A stretch of DNA of 64,000 bases, taken from the NCBI GenBank assembly GCA_037349315.1, contig JBAIAC010000007.1, positions 5,828,001 to 5,892,000 of the forward strand, given 5' to 3'. The notes beneath the pieces were generated by a model, which was given only the letters and a program-made list of their open reading frames with translations, made no database searches and had not been told where the DNA came from. Shown piece after piece: positions 1-10,000 of this stretch; position 1 is the stretch's first letter; every line of letters begins with the position of its first letter. A program made the position numbers and the translations under genes. This DNA comes from Chelydra serpentina. Lineage: Eukaryota; Chordata; Testudines; Chelydridae.

Positions 1-239
1 CAATTAAGTAGTGTGGTCTGAACATAAAAACTATATTGATACATGGCTGCATTGTGGAAAAAAGCTGCTGCATGGATGCATCTCCTCCATATTTGTTGTA
101 AACGAGTCTCATGAAAGTATGTTACAAACTGGTTACAAAAACTGGTTGTAATTGTGTAGTGCCTAAACAATAATTGTAAATAAGAGTTGTGAAGATGCAA
201 AGAGCACTGATAACACAATTTATGAAAATCCATACTTAA

Positions 240-505
240 AGTATTGTATTGAGAATCTTCATGGCCTAGTGGATAAAGCACAGGACTTAGACTCAGAAAA
301 CCTGGGTTCTATTTTCAGCTCTGCCACTACATTGCTGGGTGGTCTTGGGCAAATCATTTTACATCCCTGTTTCCCTGTCTGTAAAACAGGAACAAAAATA
401 TTCTGACCTCCTTTGTTCTTTGAGATGTATGGATGAAAATCACAATGTAGGAGCTAGATATTAGTGAGAACAGCAGTATGAAGCCATACCAGGGCCTGGT
501 CAAGT
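240..505 (+). repeat. CORE-SINE (MIR-type) copy
   Basis: A diverged SINE of the MIR/CORE family. It has a tRNA-like head (cctagtggataaagcacagg), the typical 'ctctgccacta ... cttgggcaaatca' centre and a 'ctgtaaaacagg' stretch. The same pattern recurs at about 18560, 22862, 31745 and 45300, which supports a dispersed SINE rather than chance. It is old and inactive. Confidence 0.75.
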
Positions 506-542
506 AGAGATTTAATATCTGAGATAGTCTATTGCGATAGAT

Positions 543-1099
543 TTCAGAGTGGTAGCCGTGTTAGTCTGTATCAGCAAAAACAACGAGGAGTACTTGCGGC
601 ACCTTAGAGACTAACAAATTTATTTTGGCCTAAGCTTTCATAGGCTAAAACCCACTTCATCAGATGCATAGAGTGGAAAATACAATAGGAAGATCTATAT
701 ATATACAGAGAACGTGAAAAGATGGGGGTTGTCATACCAACTCTAACGAGACAAATCAATTAAGGACAAATCACCTGCACATCTACCAATGTGATACAGA
801 CGCTCCCCAACTTACGGAAAAAGCTCCGTAAACTAAAAATAGGAGGGTTTTTGTTTTTTTGTTTTTTGCATAATGGTCGGAGATCGTCTCCGACTTACAC
901 AAATTCCGAGTTATGCAAGGCGTTGCGGGTTGGTATGGCAACCCCCATCTTTTCATGTTCTCTTTGTGTGTGTGTGATATATCTATATCTTCCTACTGTA
1001 TTTTCCACTCCATGCATCTGATGAAGTGGGGTTTAGCCCATGAAAGCTTATGCCCAAATAAATTTGTTAGTCTCTAAGGTGCCACAAGTACTCCTTGTT
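543..1099. mobile_element. Retroelement insertion with head-to-head inverted arms and hammerhead-like cores
   Basis: Two arms of the same repeat, about 543-750 on the minus strand and 930-1099 on the plus strand, face each other across an AT-rich centre. The whole is flanked by a near-perfect 14-bp duplication (529-542 and 1100-1113, one mismatch), a length typical of target-primed retrotransposition. Each arm contains CTGATGA, a short stem-loop and GAAA (636-663 minus; 1018-1045 plus), the core of a hammerhead ribozyme. No long ORF is present. A Penelope-like origin is only a hypothesis. Confidence 0.65.
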
Positions 1100-1304
1100 C
1101 TATTGCTATAGATATTTAAGGGTTGACATATTCTTCCTAAAGTAGCCAATCTAAGAGCTCTATGAATTACAATCTGAATGTTTTATTTAGTGAAAGGAGA
1201 CAGCAAAATTCTCAAATGTAAGAGAAAACATTTTCCTTCATTTTTTTTTACTTAGGTTGTTTTTACCCAATTCCCTAAAATTACACACACATTATCATAG
1301 ACAC

Positions 1305-1860
1305 AGACTCATAGACTTTAAGGTCAGAAGGGACCATCATGATCATCTTCTAGTCTGATCTCCTTCACATTGCAGGCCACAGACCCTCACCCACTCACTC
1401 CTGACATACAGAATGATGTACATAATTCTTTAGGAAATTATTAAAATGTACCATAAAAGTAAATAACCATGAGATAACTACTGTATTTTGGAGAAGGTCT
1501 CTGGGATGTAGTTATAAAGGAAGTCAGACTAGATGATCACAGTGGTCCCTTTTGGCCTTGAAGTACATGACCTTGATAGTAAATTATCACAAAGCTCTTA
1601 CACTTCTACACCTATCTTGGGATATCTCATTTATGTCCACGCTACTGTGAGGGCCTCAAAGCCCTGGTGCACCAGGGTCCCTCCTATCCTTGGCCTCTGG
1701 AAAAGAACAGTCTAGTCTCCACTTGGTGGTAATACTTTGGTCTAATTTTGGTTGTTGCGTTTAGTGTGTGGGTGTTGTTGGTGGCCTATGATATATAGGA
1801 GGTCAGGCTAAATGATGGAGTGGTCCCTTCTGGCCTTAAACTCTATGACCATGACAGCAA
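1305..1860. repeat. Three short CR1/L3-type 3'-end remnants
   Basis: The signature 'gtcagactagatgatca..gtggtccctt.tggcctt' appears on the plus strand at about 1520-1565 and 1800-1850, and inverted at about 1308-1400. The same tail ends the better preserved copies at about 61185 and 63345. These are decayed 3' ends of CR1/L3-clade LINEs; the spacer between them shows nothing recognisable. Confidence 0.6.
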
Positions 1861-2039
1861 TTCTTCAAAATGCTAAGTCTATTTGAGGGTTTTCAATCAC
1901 TCCTGTAGCACCTGCCACATACAATTTCTGGCGACAGCAAAGTCTCTCGTGGTCTCTATGGAGTCTTTGTGGCTTCTCCCTTTTCTGGCAGAAAAATCTA
2001 ATCGCCTCTGAAAGTTTCTGCCAGAGCCCGATCCCCTGG

Positions 2040-3160
2040 CCCGCCAGGCTGTTCCCTCGGTGACATGAGTAGCCATGAGCCGTACCCCGGCTGCGGCCAC
2101 ACGAGGAGAACGAAGGTCACAGCCTGGGAGTCTCAGCCGAGAGCCCGAGCCTCCCCCTGGTGCCAAGAACGCGTGAGGAGGGGGCGACAGAGAGCGAGCC
2201 CGGCAGCGCCCTGAGCCCCGCCCTGACATTGCCCCAGCACCACCGCCCCACCACTCAGGGGAAACTGAGGCACGGGCTCCCACCCCGTCACACACACAGG
2301 GCCAGGGATGGAAACCAGGAGTCCCGCTCCCCTACTCACCCTCTCCGCGCCCTGCGCCTCTCAACACGTGGGGGAACCGGCAGCCTCAACTCCTCCTTCC
2401 GTCCCTCAGATTCGCCACGTTTTTTCCCCCCACCCTCCGCGTGGAGACGAATCGGCACATAGGGATCCGCTGATAGATTTACCTTGGCCCGCGGAGCAGG
2501 ATGGTGTAGCATTGTAAAGTGTCCCCCATGTCCCGGAAGTGCCTGGGGAGCCCACACAGTACGGCGGGGACAGCCGTACGGGAACACGATGTTTCCAGGG
2601 TACATAGCTGAACCATAGGCGGCTATTACAGCATTATATCGGGGAGGGGTTGTGCCGCGTATTTGTTCCACCCGGACAGTAAAGAAAGGGACCGCGCTGC
2701 ACTAGCGAACAGCCTTCCCGTGAGAGGCGGATTTACGCATGCGCCGTGGAGATGCGGCATCTCGCGCGCAAGAGGAGCCCCTTCCCCCTACGCATGCGTA
2801 TTGATTCTGGGGCGTTCCGGTCCCGAAAGCCTGCAGTGGCAAGCGCGTGCGCGGTGCTCCCCGGGAAAGGATTGGGCAGGCCGGCCGCCGCTGGGCTGGA
2901 AGCGGCGGGAGTAGCTGGTCTTGTTACCATGGTAACTAGCATTTCCGGTGACTGCTGGGAAGGGTTTGAATGAGGGTGTGCTGCAGCTTCCGGAGAAAAG
3001 GGGGCGAGGGCACCCTGCACCCCAAGGTGGTGGTGTGTGGGGCCCCAGTACTCCCGGGGGTGGGGGAGGGAGTCGTGCGCCCTGAGCCCTGCGGGAGGGG
3101 ACGGGGGGCAGGGGAGGGAGCCTGCGCCCTGCTGGGGCAGGGGGCGGGTCCTGCATTCCA
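2040..3160. promoter_or_regulatory. TALPID3: CpG-rich promoter of TALPID3, possibly bidirectional
   Basis: This GC- and CpG-rich block stands out from the AT-rich surroundings and lies just upstream of the first coding exon. It contains a palindromic X-box, NRF1-like palindromes with GCATGCG cores (2737-2744; tacgcatgcgta at 2789-2800), and ETS/GABP-type sites (cccggaagtg near 2531-2541; catttccggt near 2939-2949). There is no clear TATA box. In human, KIAA0586 and TIMM9 lie head to head; the same may hold here, but no TIMM9 coding sequence was found on the minus strand. The exact start site and 5' non-coding exon are not resolved. Confidence 0.7.
2923..2936. promoter_or_regulatory. RFX X-box, perfect palindrome
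   Basis: GTTACCATGGTAAC is a perfect 14-bp inverted repeat that fits the X-box consensus (GTNRCC, short spacer, RGYAAC) bound by RFX factors, which drive ciliary genes. It lies in the CpG-rich promoter about 780 bp upstream of the start codon of a ciliary gene, which fits its expected role. Binding itself is inferred. Confidence 0.75.
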
Positions 3161-3232
3161 ATTCTTGACCTGTATATTACACCCTATCCTTGCTATAGCA
3201 CTGATGCTGGCTAGGTGGGCCCTACGTGGTAC

Positions 3233-3356
3233 TAGGGTGACCAGATAGCAAGTGTGAAAAATCAGGACATGGGGTGAGGGGTTATAGGAGTCTATATAAG
3301 AGAAAGACCCAAAAATCGGGACTATCCCCATAAAATCAGGACATCTGGTCACCCTA
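3233..3356. mobile_element. Short hAT-type MITE, TAGGGTGACC family, copy 1
   Basis: The element is 124 bp with termini TAGGGTGACCAGA and the inverse ending GGTCACCCTA. It is flanked by a perfect 8-bp duplication CGTGGTAC (3225-3232 and 3357-3364). The duplication length and the TAGGG terminus fit hAT. Further copies are at 12251 and 60480. It has no coding capacity. Confidence 0.85.
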
Positions 3357-3565
3357 CGTGGTACCGAAATACTGTGGCGTTAGGCCCATTCGACTATTCA
3401 GGGTAGATAGCCCTCATCGTTTCACAATAGGAGGGGCAGGGTCTGAGAGGGAGGCGGTGACTGGTTTTATGTTGGCTGAGATCCAGGGATAATTTGCTGG
3501 AATCTGACTACTTTGTAAACCCCATTCACTCCCCCCCACCCCCGCTTTTATTTCTTTACTCCTAG

Positions 3566-4013
3566 GTTATTGTGATGTGGGTGCCCCTGTCCATAATCAA
3601 TTCATGAGCATTAATAAACTGCCCCTTTTAGTTTGTTAATAATGTTATTAAACCCCATTACTAGGTTGGTTATGAATGTTGAAAACGGCATTGTGAGCTC
3701 TTCATGGAGGTGGAAAGTAATTCTAGTGTCAGCCAGGACTCTATGGCTAGCTTCACTGCCAGTGACGTGCTTATCCGCTCCACCAGCCTCCACACACAAG
3801 AAAAACCCACTGGCACTTGGACAGCAGCTACTGACTGCAGTCGAAAAAAAGTTAAAATTTCAGTAAAGAAGCTTCGTGAAGTGGTTTCTCCCTACCAGGC
3901 AGATGATGCAGCTTTCATTAAAGACAAAACATCCTATATTCCTCCAGCCCTGTCAGCAAACAAACCTCTGCCGAACAGATCAACTGTCACTACCTCCAGC
4001 AGCGTTACACAAG
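3566..4013 (+). CDS. TALPID3: TALPID3 coding exon 1 (CDS from 3704)
   Basis: A strong acceptor (tttctttactcctag, AG at 3564-3565) opens the exon. The reading frame is closed upstream by a TGA at 3680, so the ATG at 3704 is the first in frame; it begins [13 protein letters not shown]. Codons 1-103 include the family-conserved [10 protein letters not shown] and [11 protein letters not shown]. The exon ends in phase 1 before GTATGT at 4014. The 138 bases before the ATG are taken as 5' UTR. Human isoforms starting near the KRLREVV block lack most of this N-terminus, so translation could also start further in. Confidence 0.88.
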
Positions 4014-7000
4014 GTATGTGATCAAACCCCATTTCTCGGGGGTAATTTGTCTAGCCAGATCCTTTTTCCAGCATGTCACTTATGGGCGTATTTATATTAA
4101 GAAAGTTGTCTGTAAAGATGATATGAATTGGTTATACTTTTTTTTTTGTTTCCTAATTGACTAGATGCCATTTAACCAGTTTTGTGAAATACTATTTTGT
4201 TTTTAACATGTTTTGTGTAAAAGATTTTAGAATGTTATTCTAACTCTGTACAAAATGTCCCCAAACTTCACACACTTCTTAAATATTGCTCCAAATTCTG
4301 TGTAGTACATTCATTATGCTGATAAATTTACCATTGGCTGTTCATTATGATGAATTAGAAGGAAGGATATTCTGTGTCTTGTACCTTTTGGTCGTTATAG
4401 CCTCTTTGTACCTATGCAAAGGTATTGCAGGTCCTTTGGTAGCACTGTACTGAAGGAAAGATCACAGGCCTTTTCATGCACTTGTAGCTTTCTGTATCTT
4501 TAAAATGACAGATTACTTTGCTCTGAGAGCCAGAATTGATAGATTTCCCAATGTATGATGACCAAAACCTACTGAGATTAGAAAGAAATATTTATTGGCA
4601 GTTTAGAGTAGAGAAGACAGTCATGAAAAGATGTTAAATATTAAATGCTTTGTATGGATATTTCAAATAAGGTAATTTCAGTGACCCCTTTGTTTTGGTT
4701 ACATAATGTTTGCATGTTTAGAGGGACACATTTAACTTGAAAGGTAGTTGTTTTGTTGTTGTTGTTTTTTTAAACTATGTTTAAAAAGAGTTTCAGATCC
4801 AACAGCTGCCCCTGACTCTCCCTGGTAATTACTATGATTACAATATTAAAATGAGATTTTTGCAGTTTATTTTTTCCTATGGTGTTGCTTTGTGAAGGAC
4901 CCACACAAACAGCTGAACCCAATTAACTACTTATACAGATGAAACAGTGAAACTGACAAATATACAAGTAAACTGAAAAAACATAATATATTATTTCCTC
5001 TAATCTATAAGTTCTAGTAATTTTTGGTGCTTGCTACAGTAGTAAGTAAAGCATTTTCAGGTTTGAAATTGAATTTTTTTTAAATTGATGACATCCGTTT
5101 AACAGTGTTTCTCCTACATTTCAAGTATATCTTAGATGTCTGGCAGCTAAAGCTATATCTTATTCCCTATCACCTAGAAACTACAGTGATGGGTTCATTT
5201 AAAATAGCTAAAGTTGACATGTACTGTGCCATGAATTTACTGGGCTAGAGTGTGCCTCTTGTCTCCTTAGAAAATAAAGTTTTCATTGTTGATCAAAGGA
5301 TCACACAACTTTACAAGATGGTATCTTTGTAAAAGGGCATCAGAATGCATTACCCCATTAATTTATGTTGATTTCGTACTGAATGTGATCCAGTGTTGTC
5401 ATTGCATCATTTGCGATTCTCACTTTCAGCAAGTTTCTCTTGTGTGTCAAACAGGTTTATGTTGCATCTCAGGCATTGTTCATTAATATGCCAGTTCCAG
5501 GTTGACACTCTGAGCTCATTTGTGCAATGAAAGTCATTTTTTTTAGTTTAGATTTTTAAAGGTACAGATATAGAAATGACTAAGATGTGGGACAGACTAG
5601 TTATACCTGTCACAAATGTACAAACTACATATCCATAACTATAGTAAAGTCTCTTTTATTTTAGCTGTCCAAAGTATGTTGGCTGAAAGAAGTTCAGAAC
5701 ATCTTCTTTCAGTAGAAAATGATTTAGAACCCACGCTATTATCACAGAAGGTAAGAAGAGTTACTGTTCTATTCCTGATCCTACAATCCTGAAGTGTATG
5801 CCATGCTTCCATCTCAAAAGGTTATATATATGATCCAAATTTTAGTAGATCAGCAAACTTCTCTCTCCGAGAGGCTTATCTGACTTCAGCCCTGTTCCTG
5901 CGAAGACTTCTGCACGTGCTTAACTTTATGCACTGGAAGTATTGAAGTCAATACACACGCATAAGTCTTTGCAGGATCAGAGCCTTTACATTCTCTTAAC
6001 CTATCTAGTATATAGTGAGTATGCATGCATCGTTTTCTTATGTTCCACCTGTAGCAATTGTTTTTTCAAATTATAGTGTAATTCTTCCTATGAAATTTCT
6101 GCTCCTTGAATAGCACAAACCAATATGATTTCCTGAAGACCTTTAATATTATGATTATAGGGGTTTTTTGCTTCCTGTCATCATTCATTTAAATAGACAG
6201 TTCATATCAATCTACTTACATTTCTTTAATATTTTGATGTGACCTTTTCTAGCTCAGTTAGTTTCTCCTTTTATATTTGCTATATTTTCTGTAGTCTGTA
6301 TTTGTTGAGATCTGTTTTTAGCATATCCATTGTACATGGCCATGTGTTAGGATAAAATTCTCCTGTGGTGTGAAGGGACTGCAAATGGGTTTCTGTATGA
6401 CTCAGAGTAGATCCAGTGACAGTTGAGTAGTGGCAAATAGGACCTGTAGCTATTAGTCTTACTCATAGGCTGAAGTAGTGACTGTAGGGCAGTGGTTTTC
6501 AACCTGTGGTCTGCAGATCACTGAGGACTTGCAGACTATGTCTAAAGGTATGTCTATACTACCCGCCAAATCGGCGGGTAGTAATCAATCTATCGGGGAT
6601 CAATTTATAGCGTCTCATCTAGACGCGATAAATCAATCCCAGAAGCACTCCCCGTCGACTCCGGAAGTCCTGCTCGGCAAGAGGAGGAAGCGGAGTCGAC
6701 AGGGGAGCGAGCTTGCGCCACATGGACCCGATGTAAGTACTTTTACTTTCCATCTAGGAAACGTCGACTTCAGCTACGCTGTTCTCGTAGCTGAAGTTGC
6801 GTATCCTAGATCGATTTCCCCTCTCCCCCAGTGTAGACCAGCCCTAAGGGTCTGTGAGAGGTGACTATGAAAATAAAGTTTCAGATCTCAGAAAAGGCAT
6901 TCCATTTTTCTGATCTATCAAAAGTATGTGAATACTCCCACCTACAGGTCAAAACGAAGTATTTTCGTTACCATAGAAGCCCACATTTACCACCCTTTCT

Positions 7001-10000
7001 CACATTGTGTCAAACGCAGTGCCATGCACATGCAACATTTATAGTTGAATTCTGTTCAGTCAGTTTTCAGTCTAAGACTTAGAGTACAACTATTTGAATT
7101 TCTAAAGGGGCCCATGCCTCCATTTGAGTGTTTAGGGGTCTGCAAAGGAATACAGTTTGAAAACCACTACTGTGGAGTACTGGTCGTCTGACTCACATCA
7201 AAGTTTAGGGTAAGGTGGTGGATTTTTATTTCCCCAACCCAGCTACTAGAGCATGATTATTCAAGGTTTATCTCGGTGAAATAAATTCCATTATATGGCC
7301 CCAGTCCTGCAATCACTTTCATATATGCTTAACTTTATGTGCATGAGTAGTTATGATGAATTCATTGAGATTGCTTTCAAATGTTAAGATAAGCACATAT
7401 GTAATTTACCTCACCATAAATGAGTTATTTGTATAAAATCCTTTGGCCACCAATGTGCAAAATAAACACCTTAATATTGAGATTACTTCTTATTTTTAGT
7501 CTAGATGCATTACTGTCCAGAAAAATATCACAATTATTATTCTAGAAGGTACAGAATAGTAAGTAGGTCTCTGAACAGCAGCTTGCATTACCTCCAATGT
7601 GGAGGTTGTTATGCCCACATGTTCAGCAACTGTGTCTATTTCTGAAACTTTTGGGTGCTTATACAAAATGAGACATACTTTACTGATTAATAATTGCATA
7701 CTATATTTCTTTTGCATTTTGAACTCTCTCTATATATAAAAAAATAAACAATTTAAAAATAAATTCTTCTTGATACATGTTGTTAATGTTTGTGTTCCTC
7801 CACACCTACCTCTAAAGGATTATTCTAAGGAAGCTGCAGTAAAAGGAGTTCCTTTGCAAGTAATGGAAGATGGAAATAGACCAGAAGGTAAGGCAAAATA
7901 TCAGACTTCTATAATCATTGTTAAGAAAACAGCTATTTTGGAAAATAGCTATAAAATATGTTTGTTTTATATCTTTTCCTTCAGTATAAAAATTTAATCA
8001 AGATGTTGCAGTTCATGAGTTTCACTAGTAAAATGAAGATAACTTAAATCCTTGTTTGTTTTAACAGTGGGAGTTCTATTCTATTTCATTCTGTACTTTA
8101 CCATACGAGGTCATACACTATGGTCATCACTGTAGTATCCGAGCACCTTCCAGTAGAGTATTAAACTGCATTGCCAGAAATCTTGGCAGCCTCCTGCTAC
8201 TGAAGTGGTGCCTGCCTTTTAGTAGAATATTCAAGAGCTTGCAATTTTTGTTTTGAAGAGCCTGTTGGTGATGTTAGCATGAGGTCAGTAATTGCTGCAG
8301 TGAGTGTGCACATTTTTGCACGCAACCAATTTCTAGGAAAAACGATATCTTTTAAAAATGAGATTTGTTTGGAATCAGCTTTTTGAAAATGGGATTTGTA
8401 TTTTAATTAAACTGGTCAGATTTGGCCCCTAAATTATATATTTTTTAAAAATTAATATTTTTAAGACTTTAACATTGCAGTTTCATCTTTTTTGATGATA
8501 TTTCAAGTTTGGTTGTTAAGGGTAATAGTGTGGATGTAATAGACTTCTGAAAGGCATTTGACTTGGTATTGCACAACATATTGATTAAGAAATTAAAACA
8601 ATACAAAATCAACATGTCCCATTAAATGGTTTAAAAACTGGCTAACTGATAGGTCTCAAAACATAATTGTAAACAGGGAATTATCATAGAGCAGATGGCT
8701 GGGGATGAGGGATTCAGGGTGAAGGAGGGGGCTCAGGGCTGGGGCAGAGGGTTGGGGTGTGGGGGTGAGGGCTCGGGGTGGGAGTGTGGGCTCTGGGGTG
8801 GGGCCAGGGATGAGGGGTATGGGGTGCAGGCTGCCCTGGGGCTGCAGCGGTGAGAGAGGACTCCCCCCAGCCCTCTCTCACCGCAGCAGCTTGGGGCTGG
8901 GTTAGAGGTGCCTCTCCCCATCCGCAGCAGCTCCAGCAGGGCGGGGCTGGGCCACGCTGGGGGAGGGGCTCCTCTCCCTGGCAGCTCCGATGGGCTGGGG
9001 CAGCGCCAGGGTAGAGGCTCCTCTCCCTGGCAGCTCTGGCGGAGCCAGGGGGAGGGGCTCCTCTCGCTGCAGCTCTGGTGGGTCTGGGCTGGGGGAGGGA
9101 CTCCTCTCCCGGGCGGGGCTTCTCTCCCCGCCAGCATGGCCCTTGAGAGCCTGCTGCGCGACCACGCAGCTTACAGGGAACTTAGGTCTTGGCCTTACGC
9201 TGTTAAATATTTTTATCAATAAGCTGGAAGAAAACAATCATTACCCATAAAGTTTGCAGATGACAGAGATTGGGGAAGTGGTGAATAATGAGGCCAAGAG
9301 ATCACTGATACTGAGCTAACTGGATTGCTTGGTAAGCAGGACTCAAGTAAACAATCTGTATTTAAGAATGGCCAAATGTCATGCTTAGGATGGGGACTGT
9401 ATCCTGAGAAGCAGTGATTCTGAAGAAGACTTGTGGGTCATGATGGATAACCAGCTCAACGTAAGCTTCCTGTACAGTGCTGTGACTAGAAGTGCTAATG
9501 CACTAGGAATAGAGAAGTTATATTACCTCTGTGTATTTGGCATTAGTGGAAGCACTACTGGAATCTTGTGTCCAGTTCTGGTGTGTGCAATTCAAGAAGG
9601 GTGTTGATAAATTGGAGAGGGTTTAGAGAAGAACCATGAGAATGTTTAAAGGATTAGAAAACATGCCTTGTAGTGATATAGACTCAAGGAGCTCAGTCTG
9701 TTTAGCTTAAAGAGAAGGTTATGGGTGACTTGATCACAGTCTGTAAGTACCTACATGGGGAAAAGAAACTTGTTAAAGAAGGCTCTTCAATCTAACAAAC
9801 AGAGTTATAAACACTATCCAATCACTGGGAGTTGAAGCTAGACAAATTCACATTGTAAATAAGAGAGACATTTCTAACAGTGAGGGTAATTAACCATTGG
9901 AACAACTTACTAAGGGCTATGGTTGATCCTCCATCATTGGAAACTTTTAAATATAAAGGTAAAGATATGCTCTAGTTCAAACAGGAATTAATTCAGATAA

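Noticed and set aside
1..2900. TIMM9 coding exons on the minus strand
   Set aside because: Expected by human gene order, but no TIMM9-like coding segment with its twin CX3C motifs was seen here; it probably starts outside the window.
2160..3350. Several GC-rich open frames of 70-140 codons in the promoter
   Set aside because: They overlap on both strands, are P/R/G-rich from composition, and have no domain or splice context.
8673..9180. ACAGGGAA at both sides of the GC-rich insert as an 8-bp target duplication
   Set aside because: Both words can be native CR1 sequence (the VNGE and PQG regions), and no inverted ends were found, so the match may be chance.
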